A stretch of DNA of 47,459 nt. Origin: Erysipelotrichaceae bacterium. GTDB lineage: Bacteria > Bacillota_I > Bacilli_A > Erysipelotrichales > Erysipelotrichaceae. Below, piece by piece: positions 7,733-16,537 of the stretch. Positions within the stretch are counted from its first letter, which is position 1; the number at the start of each line of letters is the position of its first letter. The notes under the pieces were generated by a model. That model was given only the letters and a program-made list of their open reading frames with translations, ran no database searches and was not told where the DNA came from. The DNA lies in the NCBI GenBank assembly GCA_012516665.1, contig JAAYWN010000012.1:1-47459 (forward strand), read 5' to 3'. The position numbers and the translations under genes were made by a program.

Positions 7733-7768
7733 AAAAAAGCTCTGGAAATATCCAGAACTTTTTCTTTG
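7733..7768. terminator. Bidirectional terminator between GH28 and rpsI
   Basis: TCTGGA / TCCAGA stem with A run on the left (eight A) and CTTTTTC on the right. It can serve the GH28 gene on the plus strand and rpsI on the minus strand, which converge here. Confidence 0.85.
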
Positions 7769-7796
7769 AACCATCTGCAGTGCAGATCCAAAGTGA

Positions 7797-8204
7797 TTAA
7801 CGCTTTGAGAACTGCGGTGCTCTTCTCGCACCCTTTAAGCCGTACTTCTTTCTTTCCTTCATACGTGAATCACGTGTGAGGAAACCAGCCTTCTTCAGGA
7901 CTGCTCTGTAATCAGCGCTTGCCTCAAGAAGTGCACGGGAGATACCATGACGCATAGCGCCTGCCTGGCCTGCATATCCGCCGCCAGCGACGTTGATCTT
8001 GATATCAAACTGATCCTTTGTTTCTGTCAAGACAAGCGGTGAGTTGACCATCATTCTCAGTGTTGCCTGAGGGAGATACTCATCCAATGTCTTTCCATTG
8101 ACTGTGATGTTTCCTGTGCCCGGAGTCATAAAGACACGGGCAACGGACTCCTTACGGCGTCCTGTTCCGACATAAGTTACTGTCTTCTTCTTAGCTGTAG
8201 CCAT
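7797..8204 (-). CDS. rpsI: 30S ribosomal protein S9
   Basis: 135 aa with the full S9 pattern: [11 protein letters not shown], the [21 protein letters not shown] core, and the basic C-terminal tail ending in SKR, which contacts P-site tRNA in the 30S subunit. It follows rplM by 15 bases, the normal bacterial order, and a convergent terminator lies downstream. ATG is preceded by AGGAGGATAGGGACAG. It is expected to be co-regulated with L13 through the leader upstream of rplM. Confidence 0.98.
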   Translation of the reverse strand: MATAKKKTVTYVGTGRRKESVARVFMTPGTGNITVNGKTLDEYLPQATLRMMVNSPLVLTETKDQFDIKINVAGGGYAGQAGAMRHGISRALLEASADYRAVLKKAGFLTRDSRMKERKKYGLKGARRAPQFSKR

Positions 8205-8219
8205 CTGTCCCTATCCTCC

Positions 8220-8654
8220 TTACTTGACCTTCAGCTCAATTGGCTTCTGAGCTGCATGCGGATGCTCTGCACCTTCGTATACAAACAAATGTGTACGCTG
8301 TACATCACCCAGCTTCGTATGAGGAAGCATACCCTTGATGGCTTTTTCGACCCATTCAACAGTGTACTGCTCACGCATGTTCTTTGTGCTTCTGACACGA
8401 AGTCCGCCTGGGTACATGGAATGAGAGAAATAGTCCTTCTTGTAATCCTGGTCACCTGTTACCTTGATCTTGTCTGCATTGATTACAATAACGTAATCAC
8501 CGCAGTCAACATTCGGCGTAAAAGTTGGCTTGTTCTTGCCTCTTAATACTGAAGCTACCACCGTAGAAAGACGTCCAAGTGTGCAGTCTGTCGCATCTGC
8601 AACATACCACGCATGGACAACTTCACTAGGCTTGATCATAGTTGTCTGACGCAT
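8220..8654 (-). CDS. rplM: 50S ribosomal protein L13
   Basis: 144 aa, the standard L13 length. WYVADATDCTLGRLST, VDCGDYVIVINADKI and KGMLPHTKLG are typical. The start is 8654; the upstream in-frame TTG at 8675 used by the ORF track overlaps the ribosome binding site (AAAGGAG) and is rejected. The gene has its own promoter inside the 3' end of truA and a short structured leader of the L13 type. Confidence 0.97.
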   Translation of the reverse strand: MRQTTMIKPSEVVHAWYVADATDCTLGRLSTVVASVLRGKNKPTFTPNVDCGDYVIVINADKIKVTGDQDYKKDYFSHSMYPGGLRVRSTKNMREQYTVEWVEKAIKGMLPHTKLGDVQRTHLFVYEGAEHPHAAQKPIELKVK

Positions 8655-8667
8655 ATTAATTTTCTCC

Positions 8668-8713
8668 TTTTTCAATATGTAGTTTCCGGGGCTACATTTG
8701 GCATGGAGTGCCG
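8668..8713 (-). ncRNA. L13 leader (ribosomal protein leader)
   Basis: On the minus strand the rplM 5' UTR has two adjacent hairpins, GGCA-CTCCA-TGCC then ATGTAG-CCCCGGAAA-CTACAT, just before AAAGGAG. This matches my recollection of the Firmicutes L13 leader (Rfam L13_leader), through which L13 is thought to control its own operon. The structure is directly visible; the family name is from memory. Confidence 0.75.
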
Positions 8714-8719
8714 TATATC

Positions 8720-8747
8720 ATTCTAGCATTTCACTCCTTGAAGTCAA
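8720..8747 (-). promoter_or_regulatory. rplM-rpsI promoter inside the truA 3' end
   Basis: TTGACT (8742-8747), a 16-base spacer and TAGAAT (8720-8725), preceded by TGC. The -35 lies in the last codons of truA. Transcription would start near 8713 at the leader. Confidence 0.75.
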
Positions 8748-9819
8748 ACTTTTTTTGCGGTTCAGCTTGTGGAATCAGGACATCCGCTTCACAGATCGGA
8801 TCCATGCCCTGTTTCTGCATCCACTGTTCCATCTGAGGAAGAAGTGATTCCCCGGCCGCAAGATCCCGGCGATCAAAAACAATCAGCTGACCATGTCCCG
8901 GCTGCAGAACAAAATATCCCAGGTTCTTCTGACTGTGGCGGGAAGTAAAGGCATAGATGCGATCGACGCTCTTCTGCTGTACCCTCTTTTCCAATTCAGG
9001 CAGAGAAAAACCGCTTGGCAGAGGATCGCCAAAAAGATATTCCCGGATCATCCCATGTTCATTCATGGCACAGATTTCAAAATAATCCACTTCTTCTAAA
9101 CGCAGGCCGCAGGCCGGTGCATTTTTATGCGGCGTATTCTTGCTTTTAGCATCCAGCAGTTCCTTAATATGCATAGGCGGATACTTATGCCGGCCAATCT
9201 CGATCAATGCCGAGCTCATCATTCTGACCATATAGCGCAGAAAGCCTTTGCCTTGGAAAGTCAGGATGATATTCTGATGATCCTCTTCCAGCTGAATATC
9301 AAATATTGTCCGCACCTGATCAGGATACTCACTGAGCGGCGAAGAATTCAAGGACGTAAAGTCATGGGTCCCGATCAGATAGGGAATCGCCTGCCGCATT
9401 GCCTGCGTATCCAAAGCAGTGGGGCATTGATATGCGGTATCAATAGAAAACACATCATATGGTCCGATATTGATACGATAGACATATTTCTTCCAGCGCA
9501 CATTGTACCTGGCATGAAATAAGACGGGGTCCGTTTCGATACAGCTCAGGATATGAATATCCGCCGGCAGCGACCCATTCAGAGCACCCATCCATTTCCG
9601 GCCAGTCATCTCTTTATCAGTATCAAACATAAACACCTGTGCTGAAGCAGATACGCCCGCATCGGTCCTGCCGCTGGCGATAATATTGATCTTCTGCTGG
9701 GCAATAGACTGCAGAATGCCTTCAATTGCTTCCTGGATCGATGTTCCTCTGGTCTGGGATTGCCACCCTTCATATCCAGCACCGTCATAAGAGACAATGC
9801 ATGCATATCTGTGCATCAT
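8731..9819 (-). CDS. truA: tRNA pseudouridine(38-40) synthase with C-terminal extension
   Basis: TruA isomerises uridines 38-40 in the tRNA anticodon arm. The core is clear: YDGAGYEGWQSQ, then SGRTDAGVSA with the catalytic Asp, ARYNVRWKKYVYRI, HDFTSLN and GKGFLRYMVRMM. With the start at 9819 (its ATGA overlaps the ecfT stop) the protein is 362 aa, against about 245-260 for most bacterial TruA. The excess is a 114-residue C-terminal tail after EVDYFE. It contains FGDPLPSGFSLPE and QPGHGQLIVFDRR, and I do not recognise it. No frameshift is seen, so the tail is a genuine in-frame extension. Confidence 0.92.
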   Translation of the reverse strand: MMHRYACIVSYDGAGYEGWQSQTRGTSIQEAIEGILQSIAQQKINIIASGRTDAGVSASAQVFMFDTDKEMTGRKWMGALNGSLPADIHILSCIETDPVLFHARYNVRWKKYVYRINIGPYDVFSIDTAYQCPTALDTQAMRQAIPYLIGTHDFTSLNSSPLSEYPDQVRTIFDIQLEEDHQNIILTFQGKGFLRYMVRMMSSALIEIGRHKYPPMHIKELLDAKSKNTPHKNAPACGLRLEEVDYFEICAMNEHGMIREYLFGDPLPSGFSLPELEKRVQQKSVDRIYAFTSRHSQKNLGYFVLQPGHGQLIVFDRRDLAAGESLLPQMEQWMQKQGMDPICEADVLIPQAEPQKKFDFKE

Positions 9820-10616
9820 CTGAAGTATGCCAGCCATATCATGCATGCAAGCAGGCATACAGCTGACAGCAGCAGGATATCATCCCGTCCTTCCATCTTC
9901 AGTACTTTATAGCGCGTACGCGGCTGACCTGGTGCATAGCCTCTTGCTTCCATCGCATTGGCCAGATCTTCTGCTCTTTGAAAAGCAGATACGAACAAAG
10001 GAACGATCAAAGATAGGATCGCCATGATCCTCTCCGACAGTTTTCCTTCTTTCATATCGACTCCGCGGGACTCCTGTGCCTTCATGATCCGCTCTGTTTC
10101 ATCAATCAGATCAGGGATAAAGCGCAGGGCAATCGATATCAGCATAGCAATTTCATGTGCCGGAACACCGATCCGCTGAAATGGTTTCAGCAGGTCCTCG
10201 ATGCCAAGCGTCATATCCAATGGTTTTGTTGTCGCTGTAAGACAGGTCGTGATCATGATCATCAGAAGCAGTCTGACAGCAATATACAAGGTCTGGGTGA
10301 CCGCATCACTGTATACCTGGAACGATCCAATCTGCAGCCAGACATTGCCGGTCTTAACGACCAGAATATTGATGATCAGCAAAAACAGCAGCATGAACAG
10401 CATCGGCCTCATCGCTTTCCAGATAAAGCCCCAGGATAGCTTTGCAATCATGATCACGCAGGCGATCACAGCAAACATCACCGCATAGCCAAGCCATCCG
10501 GATGGGAAAAAGATCGCCACTAGAGCAATCAGCATCGCTCCGATCTTGGCCCGCGGATCCATGCGATGGATCGGTGAATTCAATGGCAGGTATCTTCCTA
10601 ATGTAAAGTTATCCAT
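9816..10616 (-). CDS. ecfT: Energy-coupling factor transporter transmembrane protein EcfT
   Basis: 266 aa membrane protein with five or six hydrophobic segments. It has the two cytoplasmic coupling motifs of EcfT, AQESRG (about residue 180) and AMEARGY (about residue 225), whose Ala-Arg-Gly cores contact the two ATPases. It forms the shared scaffold of group II ECF vitamin and metal importers, with interchangeable S components encoded elsewhere. It overlaps ecfA2 upstream by 8 bases and truA downstream by 4, indicating tight translational coupling. Confidence 0.96.
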   Translation of the reverse strand: MDNFTLGRYLPLNSPIHRMDPRAKIGAMLIALVAIFFPSGWLGYAVMFAVIACVIMIAKLSWGFIWKAMRPMLFMLLFLLIINILVVKTGNVWLQIGSFQVYSDAVTQTLYIAVRLLLMIMITTCLTATTKPLDMTLGIEDLLKPFQRIGVPAHEIAMLISIALRFIPDLIDETERIMKAQESRGVDMKEGKLSERIMAILSLIVPLFVSAFQRAEDLANAMEARGYAPGQPRTRYKVLKMEGRDDILLLSAVCLLACMIWLAYFR

Positions 10617-11469
10617 GGATCTTCACCTGCTTTGCAATATCAGATGCTAATGCATCTATATCCTGGACATCGTCCGGAATCTTAAAGCCATTTTCATTCA
10701 AAAGATCTCGCATCTGGATCAAGGACGGCGGCAGAATATTCATCGATCTGCACAAAGCTATATCGCGGAAGAAATTCTTTGCATCGGTATGCACGAGGAT
10801 CGAGCCATCCGCAACTACGGCAACATCATCGCAATAGGCAAAAACATTCTCCATATCATGTGTCACCATCAGGACCGTCTTGCCATATTTCTGATTCAGT
10901 TCGTAGAACAGTGCCATCATTGCTTTGGTCCCGGCCGGATCCAGACCGGCCGTCGGTTCATCCAGGACAAGCACTTTCGGATCCATCGCCAAAATTCCGG
11001 CAATGGCCGTTCTCCTCTTCTGCCCGCCAGACAATTCCAGCGGCGATTTCTCATAGCAGTCTTCCGGCAGATCAACAAGTTTCAATGCTTTTCTTGCGCG
11101 CTGCATGGCCTCTTCTTCGCTCAGGCCGAAATTCTTCGGTCCAAAAGCAACATCTTTCAGCACTGTTTCTTCAAACAGCTGATACTCGGGAAACTGAAAG
11201 ACCAGCCCAACATCGCCGCGCAGGCTCTTCAGTTTCTTCGGCTTCTCATCGGCTTTGATCACCCGATCAAGAATATCGATCTCTCCTTCATTCGGCAGAA
11301 GCAATGCATTCAGGTGCTGTACCAGTGTCGATTTGCCTGACCCAGTCTGTCCGATGATCGCTGTGATCTTTCCCTCGGCAATATCTAAATTGACATCTTT
11401 CAGTGCCGCATACTGATATGGTGTGCCTTCACTGTATGTATGGCTTACATGTTTGAATGCAATCGGCAT
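10609..11469 (-). CDS. ecfA2: Energy-coupling factor ATPase EcfA2
   Basis: 286 aa ABC ATPase: Walker A GQTGSGKST, Q-loop VFQFPEYQLFE, signature LSGGQKRRTAIAGI, Walker B VLVLDEPTAGLD, switch His in VTHDME. The C-terminal extension with SMNILPPSLI is typical of ECF ATPases. It pairs with EcfA1 as the heterodimeric motor of the ECF importer. The N-terminus (FKHVSHTYSEGTPYQYAAL) is the EcfA2 form. It overlaps ecfA1 by 25 bases. Confidence 0.96.
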   Translation of the reverse strand: MPIAFKHVSHTYSEGTPYQYAALKDVNLDIAEGKITAIIGQTGSGKSTLVQHLNALLLPNEGEIDILDRVIKADEKPKKLKSLRGDVGLVFQFPEYQLFEETVLKDVAFGPKNFGLSEEEAMQRARKALKLVDLPEDCYEKSPLELSGGQKRRTAIAGILAMDPKVLVLDEPTAGLDPAGTKAMMALFYELNQKYGKTVLMVTHDMENVFAYCDDVAVVADGSILVHTDAKNFFRDIALCRSMNILPPSLIQMRDLLNENGFKIPDDVQDIDALASDIAKQVKIHG

Positions 11470-12272
11470 AGTTCCTCCAATAATGCATCCATCGTGATGC
11501 AGCGTTTCAATTCCACGCCCCGTTCAGCCAGTTTCTTTTCCAGCTTCATCGAAAATGGAATATCCAATTGAATCTCTTGCAGTTTTTCTTCCTGGGCAAA
11601 GATCTGATCCGGTGTCCCGGTCATAGCGACCTTTCCCTCATTCAAAGCAATGACTGCATCAGAAGCAGCCACTTCATCAATATCATGCGTGATCGACAGG
11701 ATCGTCAGGCCGGTCTCATGATGCAGATCCATAATAACTTTCTTGATCTCATCTTTTCCCTGCGGGTCCAGCATTGCCGTTGCTTCATCAAAGATAAGAA
11801 TATCCGGCTTCATAGCCAATACTCCTGCAATGGCAACTCTCTGCTTCTGTCCCCCCGACAGTCTTGTCGGTTCCTGGTTCAGGTATTTCGTCATTTTTAC
11901 GCGCTTGGCATTGGCTGCAATAATATCATCCATGTCTTCCTGTGCAACACAATGATTCTCTAAACCAAAAGCAATATCATCCCTGACCGTCGAACCGATG
12001 AACTGATTGTCTGGGTTTTGAAAAACAATACCGATCTTAGAACGAATCTGATTCAGATTCTCTAAATTCAGCTCCAGGCCGTCGATCATGATCGACCCGC
12101 TTTTTTTCTCTAAAAGGCCAGCAATCAGTTTGGCAATTGTCGACTTGCCGGAACCATTCTGTCCGATGATCGTTGTATATGTTCCTTTTTCCACAGAAAA
12201 AGACACATTGTCAATGGTCTCGCTGTTCTCGTCATATGAGAAATTCAGATTCTTTACTTCAATCATTCCCAT
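11445..12272 (-). CDS. ecfA1: Energy-coupling factor ATPase EcfA1
   Basis: 275 aa ABC ATPase: Walker A GQNGSGKST, Q-loop VFQNPDNQFIGSTV, signature LSGGQKQRVAIAGV, Walker B ILIFDEATAMLD, switch ITHDIDE. The FQNPDNQ form and short N-terminus mark EcfA1. The start at 12272 is chosen because AAGGGAGAAGCC precedes ATGGGAATG; the ORF-track start at 12308 has no such site. It is first in ecfA1-ecfA2-ecfT-truA and lies 43 bases downstream of a HAD hydrolase gene on the same strand, so the two may be co-transcribed. Confidence 0.96.
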   Translation of the reverse strand: MGMIEVKNLNFSYDENSETIDNVSFSVEKGTYTTIIGQNGSGKSTIAKLIAGLLEKKSGSIMIDGLELNLENLNQIRSKIGIVFQNPDNQFIGSTVRDDIAFGLENHCVAQEDMDDIIAANAKRVKMTKYLNQEPTRLSGGQKQRVAIAGVLAMKPDILIFDEATAMLDPQGKDEIKKVIMDLHHETGLTILSITHDIDEVAASDAVIALNEGKVAMTGTPDQIFAQEEKLQEIQLDIPFSMKLEKKLAERGVELKRCITMDALLEELCRLHSNM

Positions 12273-12315
12273 GGCTTCTCCCTTGCAACATGTCTTATTA
12301 TACCGCAATTTTTAT

Positions 12316-12990
12316 TCAGCCCTCATTTTCACGTTTCAGGATCGGCAGCAGTTCAGGCAGGCTGTGGATCCGGCGGCATTCTGCGTCCATATGTTCTCCG
12401 CGGCGATCCAGCAGGATCGGTACAATACCTGCATTCTTAGCCCCTTCCACATCGCCTTCCAGATCATCGCCGACATGAATGACTTCGTCCGCCTGACAGC
12501 CAGCCAATGTCAATGCTTTGGCAAAGATCTCTTTTCTAGGCTTATATGCTTTTACATCTTCTCCGGAAATGATCGCATTTGCATGCAGACCGTTTCTCCG
12601 CAGACATACCTTTGCATAATCCCCAGAATTATCCATCAGAATGTGGATTGGCAGTTTCACCAGATCAAAGAAGCTCTGTACATCACTGAATAAAGGTGCA
12701 TACATCCAATAATTCTGAAGATACGTATAAAGCTGATTATGGTCTGCCTTCAGCTTGATCTCCGTATCTGCCAGATCCATCATTTTAACTGCCAGTTCTT
12801 CCTGGCTCATAAAAGAATCCTGATAGCATTCTCTTTCCATCACTCGCAGATGGTCATAATACCAGGCAACTGCTTCATCTTTATCATTGATCGTTGTATT
12901 CTCAATAAAACAGTTCAGCAATTCATCAAATTCATTTCCGCGTAACTGCAGGATCGTTCCTGTATAATCCAAAAAAACAGCTTTGATCAT
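12316..12990 (-). CDS. HAD family hydrolase
   Basis: 224 aa. HAD motif I is at the very N-terminus (VFLDYTGT, nucleophile Asp), motif II is in ILMDNSGDY, the conserved Lys is in AYKPRKEIF, and motif IV is HVGDDLEGDVEGAKNAG. A helical cap domain lies between motifs I and II, as in subfamily IA phosphatases such as phosphoglycolate phosphatase or YjjG-type nucleotidases. The substrate cannot be read from the sequence. ATG follows AAGAGGAAAAT. It lies upstream of the ECF operon on the same strand. Confidence 0.88.
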   Translation of the reverse strand: MIKAVFLDYTGTILQLRGNEFDELLNCFIENTTINDKDEAVAWYYDHLRVMERECYQDSFMSQEELAVKMMDLADTEIKLKADHNQLYTYLQNYWMYAPLFSDVQSFFDLVKLPIHILMDNSGDYAKVCLRRNGLHANAIISGEDVKAYKPRKEIFAKALTLAGCQADEVIHVGDDLEGDVEGAKNAGIVPILLDRRGEHMDAECRRIHSLPELLPILKRENEG

Positions 12991-13045
12991 ATTTTCCTCT
13001 TTTAAAACGCCACAATTATACCATGTTTTGATTTTGATGCACTTT

Positions 13046-13711
13046 TCATTCTACCTGAAGGATGAGCTTCTCCATTGCTTCCCTAGTTAAAGGTTCTTTC
13101 CAGGCAGCTATAAAATAGCTGTATTCGCCAGAGACCCATTCTGCAATCGACACATCTGTGCCATCGCCATATTCTGTCACTTCATGATCGCCTACCGTCA
13201 CAATGTTTGTGCTCTTATACTTCTCATTGACATCATAGACAGGATTGCCGCAGACCTTTCCCTTAGACAGACGCATGATCTCTTCATCGCTGTCATTGAA
13301 ATACTGTATCTCGTAGATCTGCAGACTGTAGACCCTGTATTTTTTTGAAGCATAGCCTTGAATAGGATCCTCCGGCACATGAAAGGAGAATTTGGCTCCC
13401 GCTTCCGCGCCATCTGCTGTATCCAAGTCCATCCAGACCTGCTGCGGTCCTTGGCCAAACGCAGAATGAGATGTAACATTGCAGGCTTTTTCGCCGCTGC
13501 TGCCCCCTACATTCAGCTGCCGCACTGTTAAAATACCGACAACAAGTGCCGCCGCAATGAGCAGATAGATGGTAATGCTTTTCTTCTTTGCCGGCTGCGG
13601 TCCCTTTTCTGCCGCTTCCGGCCCTTTATCAGAAGATGATTCCGTTACCGGTCCTTCTTCAGACAGCTTCTGCATCTCTTCTGACTGATCTTTTTTTTCT
13701 TCCTGATCCAT
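13046..13711 (-). CDS. Membrane-anchored extracytoplasmic protein, function unknown
   Basis: 221 aa. I do not recognise the family. A charged, Glu/Ser/Pro-rich cytoplasmic head of about 45 residues precedes a Lys-Lys-Lys-flanked transmembrane helix (SITIYLLIAAALVVGILTV). The rest is an exported domain of about 150 residues with an aromatic, beta-rich look, resembling small DUF4367-like surface domains. The start at 13711 is chosen because CGAGGAAATGCATC precedes it; the upstream ATG at 13732 has no ribosome binding site. It stands between two unrelated genes and is separated from the similarly organised 13809-14360 gene by a terminator. Confidence 0.7.
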   Translation of the reverse strand: MDQEEKKDQSEEMQKLSEEGPVTESSSDKGPEAAEKGPQPAKKKSITIYLLIAAALVVGILTVRQLNVGGSSGEKACNVTSHSAFGQGPQQVWMDLDTADGAEAGAKFSFHVPEDPIQGYASKKYRVYSLQIYEIQYFNDSDEEIMRLSKGKVCGNPVYDVNEKYKSTNIVTVGDHEVTEYGDGTDVSIAEWVSGEYSYFIAAWKEPLTREAMEKLILQVE

Positions 13712-13774
13712 GATGCATTTCCTCGACTTCATTGCTTAATATACAGGAAATTCCTTCCTTTGGCGACCCATTTC

Positions 13775-13800
13775 AAAAAAAAGCTCTTGTTTCCAAGAGC
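13775..13800 (-). terminator. Terminator after the 13809-14360 gene
   Basis: GCTCTTG / CAAGAGC stem with a 4-base loop, followed by eight T on the minus strand. Confidence 0.9.
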
Positions 13801-13808
13801 AGTTCTGC

Positions 13809-14360
13809 TTATTTTGCAATGACTTGAGACTCATAGACACCATGCAGTGCGGCCGTCTGATTGGCTACATTCAGGATGTCGCTGAGGATCGCCCCTTCTT
13901 CTGTGAACAGCTTCTTCTGCGCTGTCATTTCATGATCAGACAGCTGTACACAGATATATCCAGCTGCGTCCATGATATCTAAGAAGGATTCCAGATTGGC
14001 ATGATCTTCAAATGTCACTTTATGTGTCACCGTGATCAAAGTATCATTTTCAAACATACCATTGAATTCACCATTCTTCGCCAGCATACCTTCTACAAAG
14101 TCAGGGTCCAAGTATGGATAGACACCGCATACTTCCTGCACCTGCTGAGGCTTGTCTGAAGCATCCGGAGACGGTTCTTTTTCTTCTTCATCCGCATCAT
14201 CCGGATCTGCATCGATCTTAATGAAGTGGACCTGGTCATCATCTTCGTCCTGATCACTGTCCTGCTCATCATTGAGACGATCCAAAATGGTCTTTGTCAA
14301 AAGCACTGCACCTGCTGCCGCTGCAATCACAGCAGCTCCTATAATTGTTTTACGGAACAT
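13809..14360 (-). CDS. Secreted or membrane-anchored acidic protein, function unknown
   Basis: 183 aa with an N-terminal hydrophobic anchor (IIGAAVIAAAAGAVLLT) and then a very acidic low-complexity linker (DEQDSDQDEDDDQ, DDADEEEKEPSP). The C-terminal domain of about 105 residues is not recognised; it begins GVYPYLDPDFVEGML and includes a predicted helix-strand stretch around VTHKVTFEDHANLESFLDIMD. The single Cys pair is not lipobox-like. It has its own terminator and lies upstream of the 13046-13711 gene, which shares the plan of short head, membrane helix and exported domain. Confidence 0.72.
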   Translation of the reverse strand: MFRKTIIGAAVIAAAAGAVLLTKTILDRLNDEQDSDQDEDDDQVHFIKIDADPDDADEEEKEPSPDASDKPQQVQEVCGVYPYLDPDFVEGMLAKNGEFNGMFENDTLITVTHKVTFEDHANLESFLDIMDAAGYICVQLSDHEMTAQKKLFTEEGAILSDILNVANQTAALHGVYESQVIAK

Positions 14361-14410
14361 ACAATACCTTCCCTTCTTTTAGGAATCTGTATCTATATTT
14401 TAGCACAACC

Positions 14411-14453
14411 AAAAAGAAAAAAACCGGAATCTCTGTCGAATGAACATTCCGGT
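14411..14453 (-). terminator. Terminator of the butyrate operon
   Basis: ACCGGAAT / ATTCCGGT stem with a 15-base loop, followed on the minus strand by a T-rich run. It lies 8 bases past the ptb stop. Confidence 0.85.
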
Positions 14454-14461
14454 CAAACTGT

Positions 14462-15388
14462 CTATTTATTATGTTTTTTCACATGCTCAGACAATACCGC
14501 TGCCAAGCATATAGAATTTACCTTCACGTCTTTGGAATCGGAACGAGAGGTCAGGATGACAGGAGAGGATGTTCCTAACAGCATCGCACCTGCTTTTACG
14601 TTCGGCACCATATGGCCGATTGCTTTATAGGCAATATTGCCGCTGTGGATATCTGGGAAGATCAGGATATCTGCCTTGCCTGCGCACGGGCGGTCCTGCG
14701 CCCCTTTTTCTTCAGCTGCAGATGGATAAAGAGCAATATCCAATGACATCGGTCCATCCACGACACATCCTTTGATCTCACCATCCACACATGCCTGATG
14801 CAGCTGTTCCGCCTCCACCGTTGCCGGCATCTTCGGATTTACGATCTCCACGGCTGCCAAAGGTGCTACCTTTGGTTCCGGTACACCGCATGCCTGCGCA
14901 ACTTCTGTGCAGTAAGCGATCATTGCTTTCTTGTCTTCCAAAGTAGGATATGGAATGAAAGCAACATCTGATAAGAACAGCAGACGGTCAATGCCAGGAA
15001 TCTCAAATACTGCAACATGCGATAAAGGTCTGCCTGTCCTTAAACCATTCTCTTTATTCAGAACACTCTTCAAGAAATCCTTAGTAGGCAGAATTCCTTT
15101 CATATACATATCTGCTTTGCCATCATGGACCAGCTTGACAGCGGTCAATGAAGCTTCGATCTTATCCGGCACATTGATGATCTGATACTCATTCATCGCC
15201 ATGCCGATCTTCTCACCGATTGCTTTGATCTCGCCTTCATCTCCGACTAAGACTGCATCCACGATACCAAGTTCATGTGCTTCCTTGACTGCTTCCAGGA
15301 CTGGTTCATCCTGCGCACATGCTACAGATAATATTTTCTTTTCACATTTTGAGATCTCAGCAAAGAGATCTTTGAAAGTTCTGCTCAT
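14462..15388 (-). CDS. ptb: Phosphate butyryltransferase
   Basis: 308 aa phosphate acyltransferase: butyryl-CoA + Pi to butyryl-phosphate + CoA. Family landmarks are KGILPTKDFLKSVLN, GRPLSHVAVFEIPG, LFLSDVAFIPYP, VDGPMSLDIAL and the C-terminal PVILTSRSDSKDVKV. It follows buk by 21 bases and ends the operon. Together with Buk it makes ATP from butyryl-CoA, in place of or alongside the butyryl-CoA:acetate CoA-transferase route used by many gut butyrate producers. AAAGGAG precedes the start. Confidence 0.95.
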   Translation of the reverse strand: MSRTFKDLFAEISKCEKKILSVACAQDEPVLEAVKEAHELGIVDAVLVGDEGEIKAIGEKIGMAMNEYQIINVPDKIEASLTAVKLVHDGKADMYMKGILPTKDFLKSVLNKENGLRTGRPLSHVAVFEIPGIDRLLFLSDVAFIPYPTLEDKKAMIAYCTEVAQACGVPEPKVAPLAAVEIVNPKMPATVEAEQLHQACVDGEIKGCVVDGPMSLDIALYPSAAEEKGAQDRPCAGKADILIFPDIHSGNIAYKAIGHMVPNVKAGAMLLGTSSPVILTSRSDSKDVKVNSICLAAVLSEHVKKHNK

Positions 15389-15409
15389 ACATTTTCTCCT
15401 TTGAATGAT

Positions 15410-16531
15410 CTACTTCTGATCTTTGAATCCCTGCCAAACAGGGTGGCCAAGATATGTCTTAGCCTTCAGTTCTCCGCGCAGTACCTTCAGGGCATTGAAA
15501 GCCATGGCTTCCTGTTCAAATTCACCCGGATATACAACGATCGGCGCCAGCCAGCTGCACGACTCTTTGATCTGTTCAGCAATATCATCAAACCTCAGCA
15601 GACCGCCCGTCAGGACAATGCCATCGACCTTGCCCTTCAGAACAGCTGCCATCGCACCGATCCACTTCGTGATCTGATAAGTCATTGCCTGCCATACACG
15701 TGTATACTGCGGATCGCCTGCTTCTACCTTTGCATGAATGACATCGGAATCAGAAGTGTTGAACCAGCTTGAGAATCCTCCGCCAGCACTGCACAGAACG
15801 CGGAGCTGATCATTGGTGACATCCTTCATATCGGTCGTCAGTGTCGTGACAGGCATCGAGCCCATACGTGTTGGCGTAAATGGGCCTTCACCGCCGCCGC
15901 CATTATTGCCGTCGATCATGCGTCCATGGGCATGAGCAGAGATCGTGATGCCGCCGTCAATATGGCACACGATCAGATTCAGATCTTCATACTCGCGGCC
16001 AATAGATTCTGCATAGCGTCTCGCAGCTTCCTTTGTATTCAGTACATGAGATGCCGGTCTGCGATAGACACCCTTGACACCTGTGATCCTTGCAAGATCG
16101 CAGTATTCATCAACGACTGTTGGATCAACAGTGAACATCTGCGCACCGTATTTATCATGGATCCTCTGCGCCATCTGAACGCCGAGCATGGATGCATGAT
16201 AGAGACCAGCTACATGATTTCTGGTATCTGTGACCATCTGCTGATCGATCTTATAAATGCCGCTCTCCATCGGATAGCACGCACCGCCTCTGCCGACGAC
16301 TGCATCCAAGCCGGTCAGATCGATATGATTGTCCTTCAGGAACTGTTCAATGACCTCCATGCGATAATCCAGCTGTGCGTTGATATCGCCGAACTTTCTC
16401 AGCACGGTAGAATCATGAAATACATTTTCTTCAAAGATCAGTTTCTTGTTTTCAAATAAAGAAAGCTTTGTTGAAGTAGAACCTGGGTTGATCACAAAGA
16501 TACGATATACTTTTTCTTCCATATGATTCAT
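15410..16531 (-). CDS. buk: Butyrate kinase
   Basis: 373 aa ASKHA-fold acyl kinase: butyryl-phosphate + ADP to butyrate + ATP. N-terminal FVINPGSTSTKLSLFEN, GRGGACYPMESGIY, ICHIDGGITISAHAHGRMID and GIVLTGGLLRFDDI are characteristic. MNHMEEK offers two starts; I keep 16531 because GAGGTAAA lies right before it, while Met4 is also possible. It begins 6 bases after the etfA stop and precedes ptb. The order buk-ptb is the reverse of the ptb-buk order known in clostridia. Confidence 0.95.
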   Translation of the reverse strand: MNHMEEKVYRIFVINPGSTSTKLSLFENKKLIFEENVFHDSTVLRKFGDINAQLDYRMEVIEQFLKDNHIDLTGLDAVVGRGGACYPMESGIYKIDQQMVTDTRNHVAGLYHASMLGVQMAQRIHDKYGAQMFTVDPTVVDEYCDLARITGVKGVYRRPASHVLNTKEAARRYAESIGREYEDLNLIVCHIDGGITISAHAHGRMIDGNNGGGGEGPFTPTRMGSMPVTTLTTDMKDVTNDQLRVLCSAGGGFSSWFNTSDSDVIHAKVEAGDPQYTRVWQAMTYQITKWIGAMAAVLKGKVDGIVLTGGLLRFDDIAEQIKESCSWLAPIVVYPGEFEQEAMAFNALKVLRGELKAKTYLGHPVWQGFKDQK

Positions 16532-16537
16532 TTTACC

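Noticed and set aside
8654-8675. Extended N-terminus of L13 from TTG
   Set aside because: It would place the ribosome binding site AAAGGAG inside the coding region; ATG at 8654 is normal for L13.
15926-16459. Long plus-strand ORF opposite buk
   Set aside because: Antisense to butyrate kinase with no start signals or family features.
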